A DNA stretch of 64,000 bases from Sporosarcina globispora (GCF_001274725.1 NZ_LGUF01000007.1:3971039-4035038), one strand, 5' to 3'; positions 33,926 to 43,079 are shown, counted from the first letter of the stretch. Made by a program: numbers and translations. The notes: generated by a model not told the origin, from the letters alone.

Positions 33926-33973
33926 AAGGGACCCCTCAGTCTTAACGTATTAACTAAGACGTAGTCAGGCATT
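33926..33973. repeat. GTGCCTG-type palindrome, copy 3 (degenerate)
   Basis: AGGGACCCCTCAGTCTTAAC / GTATTAACTAAGAC / GTAGTCAGGCAT. It shares the CCCCTC...TTAACGTAT...TCAGGCA order with the copy at 53505. It lies between the jetC remnant and the end of cntE. Confidence 0.5.
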
Positions 33974-34078
33974 TATGCTTCTTTCCCGGTTCCTCAATTT
34001 GGTTTTGTAAAGCAATCTAATAGAGAATTTGCAATTTATAAAAGTTAAAGAGGAAACCATTAAAAGTTCTAACTTTGA

Positions 34079-35293
34079 TTACGATGAATATACTTCACTT
34101 CGATTAATTGCAAAAAGGAACATCGCCATACCTAAAATCGCACATAGCTGATACATGGTTGAGTATGAGAAGATGTCAGCTACAGGGCCCATTACAATAC
34201 CACCTAGAGACACACCTAAATCAGCCATTGCGATAAATAAGCCTAGTAATACATTGCGTTTCTTCGGAGGTAAGACAAAACTTAAATAGGTTGTTAATGT
34301 TGGGTATAAAAGAGCCTGAGCTATTCCCAATAAAATAGCACCAAGGTAAAAAAAGACTGCTCCTCCATATAAAGAATAGCTTACACTTTGTGCCCCAATT
34401 GATAAAAGGAGTATAGTCCCCATTATAAAAGGTGAATGCCATTTCCCGTCGGAAGGAATTCTTTTTCTGAGGGTAAACCGCGAAATTACAACTGTTCCTG
34501 CCATAAGCATTAGATAAATTCCAGCGTTGCCGTTTTTTAACTGTGCAGCATATAGAGGTACAAACACAGTTATGGCCCCAAATACAATAGAACACACTAG
34601 CATTAATACACTACATTTGAACAAATGCTGATTCTTCACGATCTGACCAAATGAATGAAACATATTGATACCCTGTTTAGCCTCATTTGTCATATCCTGG
34701 GCTTCGAACTTGTTTATTTTCGTACTATAGCCAAACACCCCGGTAGAAATGGCAATTGAGATCATTACGATTGGAAAGTTTTCCATTCCACCTTGCCAAA
34801 TTCCTATTGCCAATAAAGGACCAACAATACCTGGTATATAAGAAAATAAAGAATAAAGTGAAATTCCCTGAGATCGATCTTTTTCTGGCAATGCGTCCAT
34901 AATTCCGATCTGCAGCGCCATTGAAAAAAAAGCTGTTGATACACCTTGCAACATACGGGCAAGTAAATAGCCACCTAGACCAGTTAACGTATATAAGATT
35001 AAAGCAAAGCTATTGATTATAAGAATAATGCGCAGCACTTTTATCGGTCCATGCTTTTGTATACTATTTCCAGCCCATGGCCGAAAGAACATAGTTGTTA
35101 ACAAATAAGCTCCCATGATTATACCTATTTCTGTATTGCTGGCCCCTAAAGTATCTCCCTGTAATGGAATGAGAACATTAAGGATAGAGTTTGCACTAAA
35201 ATAAAGAAGAACTAAAACATATAATTTAATAAATGGCCAAGATAAAGCGCCAACCACACGGTCTCCCCTCCCAGAGGCTGTTAAAATATTCAT
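34079..35293 (-). CDS. cntE: MFS exporter, CntE-like
   Basis: 404 residues, 12 TM helices. LNVLIPLQGDTLGASNTEIG, MGAYLLTTMFFRPWAGNSIQ (motif A region) and LARMLQGVSTAFFSMALQIG are typical of a drug-efflux-type MFS. Length and position (last gene after two ATPases) match S. aureus CntE, which exports the metallophore staphylopine. It is 11 nt after cntF, so in the same operon. Its presence implies that the cell makes or handles an opine-type metallophore, though no biosynthesis gene is in the window. The ribosome binding site is weak. Confidence 0.75.
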   Translation of the reverse strand: MNILTASGRGDRVVGALSWPFIKLYVLVLLYFSANSILNVLIPLQGDTLGASNTEIGIIMGAYLLTTMFFRPWAGNSIQKHGPIKVLRIILIINSFALILYTLTGLGGYLLARMLQGVSTAFFSMALQIGIMDALPEKDRSQGISLYSLFSYIPGIVGPLLAIGIWQGGMENFPIVMISIAISTGVFGYSTKINKFEAQDMTNEAKQGINMFHSFGQIVKNQHLFKCSVLMLVCSIVFGAITVFVPLYAAQLKNGNAGIYLMLMAGTVVISRFTLRKRIPSDGKWHSPFIMGTILLLSIGAQSVSYSLYGGAVFFYLGAILLGIAQALLYPTLTTYLSFVLPPKKRNVLLGLFIAMADLGVSLGGIVMGPVADIFSYSTMYQLCAILGMAMFLFAINRSEVYSS

Positions 35294-35304
35294 TCGCTGA
35301 ACAC

Positions 35305-36051
35305 TTAAAAAGGTATGATTGCCCCTAATAACTTCTTTGCATATGCTGATCGAACGTGCCTCAATTGATGAACATCCGCTGTTTCTTCAATCTGTCCATC
35401 TCTAAAAATAATCACTCTATCGCATATATAAGCCGCAGCCTGAATATCGTGAGTGATAAAAATATAGCTTATGTTGTAGATTTGCTTCAATTCCTTCAAT
35501 AAATCAAGGACCTGTGTTTGCACAGAAACATCTAAAGAACTGATGGCTTCGTCGAATAAAATACATTTTGGCTCAGCTGCAATTGCCCTTGCGATACATA
35601 CCCTCTGAACTTCTCCGCCTGAGAGTTCATGAGGATAATTGGTTTTATAGGAAGTGTCCAGCCCTACTTGAATTAATAATTGATCCATTTTCGCCTGCAT
35701 TTCTTTTCTGCTCTTATTTTGTAAGATTAATGTCTCCATAATAGCTTTTTCAACAGTATAAAATGGATTAATTGATGATTTATAGTCTTGGAAAACGGCA
35801 CTAATATTGCCTAGTCTCACACTCCTGTCTGCTATATTCTTTTGTTCAAATAAAACGGTACCCGCTTCAGGCTTTTCAATTCCAACTATTAAACGGCCAA
35901 GTGTCGATTTTCCGCTTCCGCTTTCGCCAATAATCCCCAGACTTTCTCCCCTTTGACAATCAAAGCTGACACCTTTTAAAATTTTCTGTGTTTTTTTTGA
36001 AAAAAGTCCCCCGGTTTTATAGGATTTCTCAACACTGTTCACAATCAGCAA
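35305..36051 (-). CDS. cntF: ABC transporter ATPase, CntF-like
   Basis: 248 residues. Walker A GESGSGKSTLG (about 37-47), Q-loop VFQDYKSSINPF, signature LSGGEVQRVCIARA, Walker B ILFDEAISSLDVS and the switch His in ITHDIQAA. DppF/OppF-type nickel/peptide family; fourth ABC component after CntD. TTG start at 36051 with GAGGAG upstream. It lies 2 nt after cntD. Known CntF has 249 residues. Confidence 0.82.
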   Translation of the reverse strand: MLIVNSVEKSYKTGGLFSKKTQKILKGVSFDCQRGESLGIIGESGSGKSTLGRLIVGIEKPEAGTVLFEQKNIADRSVRLGNISAVFQDYKSSINPFYTVEKAIMETLILQNKSRKEMQAKMDQLLIQVGLDTSYKTNYPHELSGGEVQRVCIARAIAAEPKCILFDEAISSLDVSVQTQVLDLLKELKQIYNISYIFITHDIQAAAYICDRVIIFRDGQIEETADVHQLRHVRSAYAKKLLGAIIPF

Positions 36052-36053
36052 TT

Positions 36054-36860
36054 TTAAACGCTCCTCATAAGATTATTAAAATTCCCGCTCAAGGCCATTC
36101 TGGCAGAGACTATATATTTGGTAAATTCATGCTGTGATTCTGAAAAGATGGACTGTATATCTCCTCTATCAACAATTTCTCCATCCTTCATAACCAAAAC
36201 TTCATCAGCCATTTTTTTCACTGCACCTAAATCGTGGGAAACAAAAATAATCGAACTGCCCATCTGTTTTCTCAATTTGACAAATTGATCGACGACCTCA
36301 AATTGTGAGATGGCATCCAGAGCTGTTGTTGGCTCATCAGCAATAATGATGTCAGGCTCTAATACAATTGAAAGTGCAATCATCGTCCGCTGGAGCATGC
36401 CGCCAGATAGCTGATGGGGATATTTGTTCATCATTTCCAAAGGGTTCTCAAGCATAACACTTCTCATGGCATGTCCCATTTTTTCCGCCACTTGAGCTTT
36501 ATTCCAGCCAAAGTGCTCTGATAGAGTTTCGTGCAAATGAACTCCGATTACATTAGAGGGATCAAAGGCACTCATCCCGCTTTGCATAATCATACAAAGA
36601 TTTTTCCCTCTTCTTCTTCTCATGTCTTTTTCGGAAAGAGTATTAAGGTCTTCACCTTTGAATAAAATATTCCCCGATTGCCTCAATGGCGGTTTGTTTA
36701 ATCTCATAATAGATCTGCAAGTGACAGACTTTCCGCTTCCGCTTTCTCCAACAATTCCCAGGCAGCTTCCCTGCTTTAATTGGAATGAACTATTGGTTAT
36801 AATCCCTTTCCCTGTTTGGGAATCCCATATTTTCAAGTTTTTCACTTCTAGAATATTCAT
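36054..36860 (-). CDS. cntD: ABC transporter ATPase, CntD-like
   Basis: 268 residues. Walker A GESGSGKSVTC, Q-loop MIMQSGMSAFDP, signature QLSGGMLQRTMIALS, Walker B IIIADEPTTALDA, H-loop VSHDLGAV. DppD/OppD type, but without the C-terminal Fe-S/oligopeptide extension of longer OppD proteins. It pairs with CntF to energise the permease CntBC. The AGGTG ribosome binding site lies 12 nt before ATG; the gene begins 4 nt after cntC. Confidence 0.82.
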   Translation of the reverse strand: MNILEVKNLKIWDSQTGKGIITNSSFQLKQGSCLGIVGESGSGKSVTCRSIMRLNKPPLRQSGNILFKGEDLNTLSEKDMRRRRGKNLCMIMQSGMSAFDPSNVIGVHLHETLSEHFGWNKAQVAEKMGHAMRSVMLENPLEMMNKYPHQLSGGMLQRTMIALSIVLEPDIIIADEPTTALDAISQFEVVDQFVKLRKQMGSSIIFVSHDLGAVKKMADEVLVMKDGEIVDRGDIQSIFSESQHEFTKYIVSARMALSGNFNNLMRSV

Positions 36861-36863
36861 CTT

Positions 36864-37760
36864 TTAGTTCGGCACCTCTTTTTCCTGAATCTTTATTTTT
36901 GAAACTGGTGCCATTACCTGATTTCCCTTATTTGAGTTTAACAGTCTGGGATCCAGTGCCACTTGAAGTGAATCAGATAAAAAATTTAATGCCATTACAA
37001 CCAGCACAATAGCTAATCCTGGCGCTAACATTAGCTCCGGTCTTGTAAACATCACTTCTCTGGCTTCATTCAGCATCATGCCCCATTCCGCTTGAGGGGC
37101 TTGAACGCCGAGCCCAAGAAAAGAGAATCCTGAAATTTGCAGAATCATGGTGCCCATCGAACTGCTTGAGATAACTGCTATATCTGAAAATGTAACAGGC
37201 ACGATGTGTTTCCAAATAATCTTTCCATGGCTTATTCCTGAAGCTTTTGCAAATTTAATATAATCTAATTCCGCATACTGCATAACAGATGTTCGAATGA
37301 CCCTAGCAAACCATGCCCACTTAATCAAGATGAACGCAATCAGGATGTTTTCAAGTCCCACGCCTAATAAGCCGACAAGAGCCAGCGCCATAACATAACC
37401 TGGAAAAGAAAGCAGGACGTCACAGAGCTTCATAATGAAAGCATCATTTTTCCCTCGAAAATACCCTGCCAGAAAGCCTAATATCGATCCGATCAATACC
37501 GATATGAATAATGCTGCAAAAACCCATAAAACACTGGGGCGGATTCCATAAATGATTCTGGATAAAATACATCTTCCCAAATGATCATTTCCTAAAATAT
37601 ACTCCCAGGACGGCCCTGCATACCTGAGACTCATATTTACTTCTTCAGGATTATGCGGGGCAAAGACTGGAGCAAATAGGCCAGCGGTGATTAAAACTGC
37701 AATAAACACCAGCGAAGCAATCGCCAGTTTATCTTTACATAAGTTCATAAATATTCTCAT
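36864..37760 (-). CDS. cntC: ABC transporter permease, CntC-like
   Basis: 298 residues, six TM segments. NikC/DppC type: N-terminal TM (LAIASLVFIAVLITAGLFAP), then HNPEEVNMSLRYAGPSWEYI and LGNDHLGRCILSRIIYG. The EAA loop is YIKFAKASGISHGKIIWKHI. Its ATG (37760) directly follows the cntB stop TAA (37761-37763), so the two are translated together. Membrane partner of CntB. Confidence 0.84.
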   Translation of the reverse strand: MRIFMNLCKDKLAIASLVFIAVLITAGLFAPVFAPHNPEEVNMSLRYAGPSWEYILGNDHLGRCILSRIIYGIRPSVLWVFAALFISVLIGSILGFLAGYFRGKNDAFIMKLCDVLLSFPGYVMALALVGLLGVGLENILIAFILIKWAWFARVIRTSVMQYAELDYIKFAKASGISHGKIIWKHIVPVTFSDIAVISSSSMGTMILQISGFSFLGLGVQAPQAEWGMMLNEAREVMFTRPELMLAPGLAIVLVVMALNFLSDSLQVALDPRLLNSNKGNQVMAPVSKIKIQEKEVPN

Positions 37761-38693
37761 TTACAGACCATTCCTCAATTTAGGATTCATTGCAGCATTA
37801 ATGATGTCGGAAATTGTATTAAACAAAACGAAAGCTGCTGCCAAAATAAGAACATAAGCTTGAATGATGGGAAAATCTCTATTTAGAATGGACCTGACGC
37901 TTAAACTGCCAAGCCCAGGCCAGGCAAAGACATTTTCGATGACAACTGTGCTTCCCAATATAATTGGTATGGCCATACAGAAAATCGAAACGGCCACCTG
38001 CAGTGAGTTTCTCAATATATGCATGGTGACTTTCCATTCTGATAATCCACATGCTCTTCCATATAGAACATAGTCTTCATTCAGATTGCTCAGCATCGAA
38101 CTTCTGACAAATCTGAAATAAATCCCCACGTAACTGACAGTAATAACCGTAACCGGTAAAATATAATGCTCAACTGATGCCATACCGCTAGTAGGCAAAA
38201 GATCAAGATGAACAGAAAAATACCAAATTAAAAGTGAAGCAAGCCAATAAGAAGGCATGGCCGTTAGAAAAAATGATAATCCCCTTACCGACTTATCTAT
38301 TAATCTCCCTGCTGTCAAAGCGCATGCCACACCCAACAGTATAGAAAGGACGATTATGGCTGCAGATGAAACAGTGGTCAGCTTCAATGTATTCAGAAAA
38401 GCTGGACCTATTAATGACCAAACCGGTTTGCCTGTCACATATGAAGTTCCAAAGTCAAGGTGCAGGCATGCGACAACCCAATCAAAGTAGCGGATGATAA
38501 ATGGTTTATCCATTCCCAGATCTGCTTTCGTCTGAGCGATTAATTCCTCTGTTATCTTCGGGACCCCTTGCGCCTCTAAAACCACTTTAGCCGGATCCAT
38601 AGGAGAGAGATTAATCAATCCAAACGTTATTAGTGAAATAATAAACAGTAAAGGGATAGCTGAGATGAGCCTTTTGATAATATAACTTCCCAT
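37761..38693 (-). CDS. cntB: ABC transporter permease, CntB-like
   Basis: 310 residues, NikB/DppB type. MGSYIIKRLISAIPLLFIIS opening, LSPMDPAKVVLEAQG loop, EAA loop YVLYGRACGLSEWKVTMHIL and the C-terminal ENVFAWPGLGSLSVRSILNR. Length equals S. aureus CntB (311). AAAGGAG precedes ATG. An 80-nt gap separates it from cntA with a weak hairpin, so expression may step down after the binding protein. Confidence 0.84.
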   Translation of the reverse strand: MGSYIIKRLISAIPLLFIISLITFGLINLSPMDPAKVVLEAQGVPKITEELIAQTKADLGMDKPFIIRYFDWVVACLHLDFGTSYVTGKPVWSLIGPAFLNTLKLTTVSSAAIIVLSILLGVACALTAGRLIDKSVRGLSFFLTAMPSYWLASLLIWYFSVHLDLLPTSGMASVEHYILPVTVITVSYVGIYFRFVRSSMLSNLNEDYVLYGRACGLSEWKVTMHILRNSLQVAVSIFCMAIPIILGSTVVIENVFAWPGLGSLSVRSILNRDFPIIQAYVLILAAAFVLFNTISDIINAAMNPKLRNGL

Positions 38694-38773
38694 ATCGATC
38701 TCCTTTAAGAAAACACTATTTACATTGAACTTTTTTTAAAAAAAAGGGTGGAAAATCCCCTTCTTTAAAAGTT

Positions 38774-40384
38774 TTATTCAAAGTGCATTTTTTCAAATGG
38801 CAGCTCATATTGAGTTTGCTTAAAGCCTATTCCAGCTAAATTCTTAGGCGCAATGACTGTGATGTTTCCATTTGAAATGGGAATAAATACTGCCTCATCA
38901 TGAACAATCGTTAAGATGTCAGCATACAGCGACTTTCTATCATTCTCATTTGTCGAAACCATGACATCAGCAATTTTTTTATAAAGTTCATCTGCACTTG
39001 CAATCCCCTTTGTTGTATGTAAGTAAGATGAGTCAGATGTAAAGGCATTGATGGTACTTTGAGGATCATATGCCAGTCCCCATGTCTGGTTGAATAATAA
39101 ATCATATTCACCTGTTGATCTTCTATTGGCTATTGAAGTTGACTCTTCACCAATAATCTTCAGCTCGGCTCCGATTTCCTTCAATGAATATTGGATGAAT
39201 TCAGCCTGTGTTTTTTGTGAGGAGGAATTGCTATCATAGTAGAGTTCCATCGTTAGTTTCTTTCCATATTTTGTTCTAACCTCGGAACCATTTTCCAAAG
39301 TCCATCCTGCATTTTCTAATAGTTCCTTTGCTTTTTCCAAGTCGTAACTGCGTTTCTTTAAGTCCACATCTGCATAATTCACATTAGATGAGAACAATGA
39401 ATTGGCCACTGTCTCGGTCCCGTCCAAGATATCTTTTGTTATGGTCTCCCTGTCAATAGAGTGCCATATTGCTTCACGCACAGCATTCTCACTGGCAGGA
39501 CTATCAGCTTTGCTGCTGTTCGCAACGATCATTTTGGTGTTCATTGGTGTGCTTCTCACCAACTGGAATTCACCAGAATCAACTAAGAGATTCATTGATT
39601 CTACGTCAATACTATCTGCACCGCGATCATCGGTAAAAGCAAAATTCACTTCTCCTTTTTGCATAGCTAAAAATGTGGTTTCCCCGGATGGAAGAACTTT
39701 AGCAGTGATTTTCTTAATAGCAGGAGAACCGCCCCAATATTGTTCGTTGGCCTCAAACACAGCATGCTCATCAGTCTTTTGCTCTTTCAGTATGTAAGGT
39801 CCTGTTCCATGATAACCATTCACACCCTCTTTTGTTTCGCCATCTTTAAAATCTTTTGGAGAAATAAACACATAAGGCCTCGTCATAGAAAGCTCGACCA
39901 GTGTTGGATAGTATACATCTGACAGAACTAATTCCACAGTGTATTCATCGATTGCATTGACCTCTTTAATCTTGGCTGCTAGATTAATCCAAGAATGCTT
40001 TTCTGCATTTTCTTGGACTGCTGTTATATTCTTTTTGACTGCCTCTGCGTTAAAGGGTTCTCCATCATGGAACTTTACATCTTTTCTTAATTTGAATGTG
40101 TATACCTTCCCATCCTCTGAAATCTCCCAGGATTCGGCTAATAACGGCTTAATTCCATCTTCGGTATTCTCAACCAAAGATTCATATACCATACCCTGAG
40201 CCGGCATAGAACCAGGATATAAATGAGGATTCATATCATTAATATCCTTTGCAGTAGCATAAATAAGTTCGTTTTGCTTCTTGTCACCTTGATTATTGCT
40301 GACTTGTTTCTTTTCACCGGAACAGGCTGCCAGCAAAAGCATTAATATGAGCACTAACGCAAGTACGTTCAATTTTTTAAACAT
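38774..40384 (-). CDS. cntA: metallophore-metal binding lipoprotein, CntA-like
   Basis: 536 residues. Lipoprotein signal with lipobox LLLAAC (Cys about 21), then an SBP_bac_5 (NikA/OppA) domain. Long stretches match S. aureus CntA as I know it: DINDMNPHLYPGSM, DGIKPLLAESWEISEDGKVY, NFAFTDDRGADS, NQTWGLAYDPQSTI and the C-terminal TQYELPFEKMHFE. CntA binds staphylopine-type complexes of Zn, Ni, Co or Cu. The gene heads the operon cntA-B-C-D-F-E and has a Zur box 77 nt upstream, so zinc is the likely physiological cargo. GGGGGACT lies upstream of ATG. Confidence 0.88.
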   Translation of the reverse strand: MFKKLNVLALVLILMLLLAACSGEKKQVSNNQGDKKQNELIYATAKDINDMNPHLYPGSMPAQGMVYESLVENTEDGIKPLLAESWEISEDGKVYTFKLRKDVKFHDGEPFNAEAVKKNITAVQENAEKHSWINLAAKIKEVNAIDEYTVELVLSDVYYPTLVELSMTRPYVFISPKDFKDGETKEGVNGYHGTGPYILKEQKTDEHAVFEANEQYWGGSPAIKKITAKVLPSGETTFLAMQKGEVNFAFTDDRGADSIDVESMNLLVDSGEFQLVRSTPMNTKMIVANSSKADSPASENAVREAIWHSIDRETITKDILDGTETVANSLFSSNVNYADVDLKKRSYDLEKAKELLENAGWTLENGSEVRTKYGKKLTMELYYDSNSSSQKTQAEFIQYSLKEIGAELKIIGEESTSIANRRSTGEYDLLFNQTWGLAYDPQSTINAFTSDSSYLHTTKGIASADELYKKIADVMVSTNENDRKSLYADILTIVHDEAVFIPISNGNITVIAPKNLAGIGFKQTQYELPFEKMHFE

Positions 40385-40460
40385 TTTCAGTCCCCCAATT
40401 TTGGTATGTAGTGATCTCCTGAAACATTCATGCAGTTACATTATGAACACTCCCTTCCCG

Positions 40461-40481
40461 AAAGCGAAATCATTACGATTT
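40461..40481. promoter_or_regulatory. Zur box of the cnt operon
   Basis: AAAGCGAAAT-C-ATTACGATTT. The right half is a perfect Bacillus Zur half-site and the left half has two mismatches. It lies 77 nt upstream of cntA, so the transporter should be induced by zinc starvation. Confidence 0.82.
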
Positions 40482-40709
40482 ATTTCGTGTTCCTGCACCA
40501 TAGTAAATATATAAAACTAGAAATTATAAGACTCTTTACAGAAAAAACAGCTGATTTCTGCCCCTGAAGATAAGGAAACAATCAGCATACATGTTGTCTT
40601 ATTTTAATTCCGTTTCCTTACAATCTTTTTAAGGGCGGAAGGGTTTAGGTGCTTAACTCCAAACACCATCACCCTTATTTTTTCAATCTCTATAAAGCAA
40701 TATGGCCCC

Positions 40710-40859
40710 TTACTTCGTTTCACGGTGCAGAGTATGCTTCTTTAAACGAGGTGAATATTTCAATAATTCGATCCGGTCAGGATTGTTCCGCTTATTTTTG
40801 GTGGTAATATAATTCCTGTCCCCTGTCTCTGTACAAGCTAGTGTAATCTTTACTCTCAT
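40710..40859 (-). CDS. rpmG: 50S ribosomal protein L33, zinc-free (C-minus) paralogue
   Basis: 49 residues: [20 protein letters not shown] then [20 protein letters not shown] and KHTLHRETK. It has only one of the four Cys of the zinc-ribbon form, so it is the zinc-independent C-minus type that replaces the C-plus protein when zinc is short. It is too short for a usual ORF cut-off. AGGAGG lies upstream of ATG. It follows the FAD oxidoreductase by 24 nt and so falls under the Zur box at 42074. Confidence 0.93.
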   Translation of the reverse strand: MRVKITLACTETGDRNYITTKNKRNNPDRIELLKYSPRLKKHTLHRETK

Positions 40860-40883
40860 GTTAAAATCCTCCTTATTAACTTC

Positions 40884-42050
40884 TTAGATGCTTTGAATAA
40901 TTCTTTCTGCCGCCTGGCGCGCGCCTGAAATATTTCGGGCAATTGGCCCAATTTCCAGTTCTGCCAGAGGACCTGTTACATATAGATGTGGACACCATTC
41001 GAGGGAATGACTGACAATCGGGTATCCGCACTTCGCACATGGAAGGCCAAACTTTTCAATGGCCTTCTCCAGCCAGTTTCCGCCAGGTCTAGATGGCCTG
41101 AATCCGGTTGCAAAAACAATCGACTGTACCTTGACTTCCTGCGTGTCCATTAAAAGGATCAGTTCCTTGTTTTCTCCTCCCTGCACGGAAGTGATCTCAC
41201 CGTCTGCCAGCTTTATCGTTTGATCATTTTCAAGCTTCCTAAGCTTATGAAATAATTCTGACGGCAAAGATCCCCGGTTTCTTGCCTTCTTAATTACTTC
41301 TCTTCGTTCTGAATAATCCTTGATTCGCTGGTAGTTTTTTTGATATTTGGGTCCAAGCCATCCCGGATCACTGTCAAAATCACAAACCCTAAAGGGATGT
41401 CTTTTTATTAAAGTGACTTGACCTGGATAAAGTGCTGAAAGCTTGATGACTGTATGTGCAGCTGTAATGCCTCCTCCAATTACGGCAACTGGCGGCCTCA
41501 ATTTAGAAAAATCTGCAGCTTCATCAAAGATGTGAAACAGCTGATTCCGGCCTTGCTTAATAGATTCTGCCCATTCCGGTACATGCAGCTGATCGTTTAT
41601 GCTTAACGCCAGTACGACTTTTTTGGATTTTAGACGTTCCCCGACGACTGTGCTTATACTCCAATAATTGGCTTCCCTATCGATACCGTTTACATATCCC
41701 TGGTGCCAGCTAGCCCCTAACCCTAGATCTTGAAGCAGTGATTGACTGTGTACATTAAAAATTTCCAGCGATGGCCTTTTATAGACCCCATAGAACTCAC
41801 TTTTCTTCCACTGGTGATTCACTGCATAACTTCTTAAGCTGAACGGGTCGACATCGAGGTGATGTACAAATGGTGAGCGCAAAAATTTCATGCCAATCCG
41901 TTCTGTACTTTTAGTCCACTTAAATAATGGCATATCATGTGGATCAATAATGCGCAGCTTATCTGTAGATACCTTATTATTCTTTACTAAGAAGGCTGCA
42001 ATGGTACTGCCCTGAATGCCGCCTCCTACCACGATCCAATCATAGACCAT
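40884..42050 (-). CDS. FAD/NAD(P)-binding oxidoreductase, Zur-regulated
   Basis: 388 residues. FAD Rossmann motif VVGGGIQGSTIA (about 7-18), NAD(P) motif AVIGGGITAAHT (about 185-196) and the late ATGFRPSRPGGNW motif of flavin monooxygenase/lysine N-hydroxylase-like proteins. A CxxC (LPCAKCGYPI) near residue 340 and further Cys could bind metal or be redox active. The substrate is unknown. The Zur box 24 nt upstream of the start and the following L33 gene place it in the zinc-starvation response. A role in metallophore or thiol metabolism is possible but unproven. Confidence 0.72.
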   Translation of the reverse strand: MVYDWIVVGGGIQGSTIAAFLVKNNKVSTDKLRIIDPHDMPLFKWTKSTERIGMKFLRSPFVHHLDVDPFSLRSYAVNHQWKKSEFYGVYKRPSLEIFNVHSQSLLQDLGLGASWHQGYVNGIDREANYWSISTVVGERLKSKKVVLALSINDQLHVPEWAESIKQGRNQLFHIFDEAADFSKLRPPVAVIGGGITAAHTVIKLSALYPGQVTLIKRHPFRVCDFDSDPGWLGPKYQKNYQRIKDYSERREVIKKARNRGSLPSELFHKLRKLENDQTIKLADGEITSVQGGENKELILLMDTQEVKVQSIVFATGFRPSRPGGNWLEKAIEKFGLPCAKCGYPIVSHSLEWCPHLYVTGPLAELEIGPIARNISGARQAAERIIQSI

Positions 42051-42073
42051 ATGAGCCTCCTGATGCAGATTTT

Positions 42074-42094
42074 AATACGAAATCATTACGATTT
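42074..42094. promoter_or_regulatory. Zur box of the FAD oxidoreductase-rpmG pair
   Basis: AATACGAAAT-C-ATTACGATTT: perfect right half-site, weaker left half. It shares the CGAAATCATTACGATTT core with the cnt operon box. Confidence 0.75.
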
Positions 42095-42109
42095 AAAGAA
42101 TAAATTTTT

Positions 42110-42475
42110 TTACGAATGACTTTCGTTTATGGAGAAATAAAAATATTTAACTTTATTCCTTTTCTTTTTTGCTCGGGGACTGTCTGTTAATTCGACCCAT
42201 GTTACATTATTCAACTTATTCTCAAGCTGCCTGTTAATAATGTCTTCAATTTCATGCATGGTCATCATCAGCTGTCCAAATGAAAAGTTAAAATGTGCTG
42301 CTGCCTGCCTATGAGGTGAATGCTTCACAAGAAGAGCCATAAATTCTTCAGAATTCGAAGCCTTTTGAGCCAACTCTTCTTCCAGACCAACGACAAATTC
42401 ATAAATCTCCTTTTGCTTAGGAGGGAGTGTTTTTACAATCTCTCTTGAGATAATTTCCATAAGATGTGAATTCAT
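42110..42475 (-). CDS. hypothetical protein in the Zur-controlled ribosomal operon
   Basis: 121 residues, mostly helical: LPPKQKEIYEFVVGLEEELA, FMALLVKHSPHRQAAAHFNF, SFGQLMMTMHEIEDIINRQL, then a basic tail PRAKKKRNKVKYFYFS. The middle could be an HTH (HRQAAAHFNFSFGQLMMTMH), so a regulator is conceivable; I do not recognise the family. ATG 42475 is chosen, 6 nt after GAGGTG; the GTG at 42484 overlaps it. It follows rpmE2 by 33 nt and probably shares its zinc control. Confidence 0.55.
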   Translation of the reverse strand: MNSHLMEIISREIVKTLPPKQKEIYEFVVGLEEELAQKASNSEEFMALLVKHSPHRQAAAHFNFSFGQLMMTMHEIEDIINRQLENKLNNVTWVELTDSPRAKKKRNKVKYFYFSINESHS

Positions 42476-42508
42476 ATCTTTCACCTCACCTTGCCAAGTG
42501 GAGGAACC

Positions 42509-42760
42509 TTACTTGCTCTTCATGTTATATCTCTTCATAAATCGTTCAGCACGTCCGCCGCGATCAGTGAATTTCTGAACTCCAGTATAAAACGGATGTG
42601 TGTCTGAGCTTACTTCAACTTTAATTAATGGGTATGTGTTTCCATCTTCCCACTCGATTGTTTCACTTGTTGTTTTTGTTGATCCTGTCAAAAATTTAAA
42701 GCCGCTGTTCATATCCATGAATACTACTTTATGATAATCTGGATGAATATTTTCTTTCAA
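42509..42760 (-). CDS. rpmE2: 50S ribosomal protein L31 type B (zinc-free)
   Basis: 83 residues: [40 protein letters not shown] and [20 protein letters not shown]. No CxxC motif, the mark of type B (YtiA) L31, which displaces the zinc-binding L31 at low zinc and frees its metal. TTG 42760, 8 nt after GGAGG, gives the standard MKE.IHP start; an in-frame ATG 6 nt earlier sits too close to the ribosome binding site. Confidence 0.93.
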   Translation of the reverse strand: MKENIHPDYHKVVFMDMNSGFKFLTGSTKTTSETIEWEDGNTYPLIKVEVSSDTHPFYTGVQKFTDRGGRAERFMKRYNMKSK

Positions 42761-42783
42761 TTTCATTACCTCCAAATTTTATT

Positions 42784-43053
42784 TTACCAGCTGGATTTTT
42801 TTACTCCTGGGATTTGCCCTTTATGTGCAAATTCCCGGAAAGCGATTCGGGACATTTTAAATTTGCGAAGATATCCCCTAGGTCTGCCTGTCACCTGGCA
42901 GCGATTTTTCAAACGGGTTGGTGATGAGTCTCTTGGTAATTTCCTTAGAGCATCATAATCACCTTTTTCTATTAGTTCCTTTCGTAATTCTGCATACTTT
43001 AATACAAGCTCTTGACGTTTTATTTCCTTTGCTACTTTTGACTTTTTTGCCAA
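42784..43053 (-). CDS. rpsN: 30S ribosomal protein S14, zinc-free paralogue
   Basis: 89 residues: [60 protein letters not shown]. It is the longer C-minus S14 (YhzA type), lacking the CxxC zinc ribbon of the 61-residue form. TTG start 43053 after AAGGAGAG; the frame is open to 43119. It is the first gene after the perfect Zur box. It can rescue 30S assembly when zinc limits the main S14. Confidence 0.95.
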   Translation of the reverse strand: MAKKSKVAKEIKRQELVLKYAELRKELIEKGDYDALRKLPRDSSPTRLKNRCQVTGRPRGYLRKFKMSRIAFREFAHKGQIPGVKKSSW

Positions 43054-43079
43054 TGAATTCACTCTCCTTCTTATGATGA

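Noticed and set aside
35305..36860. Reading the two ATPases as a nickel or oligopeptide uptake system
   Set aside because: The order A-B-C-D-F-E, gene lengths, the CntA-specific stretches and the Zur box fit a metallophore (Cnt) system better.
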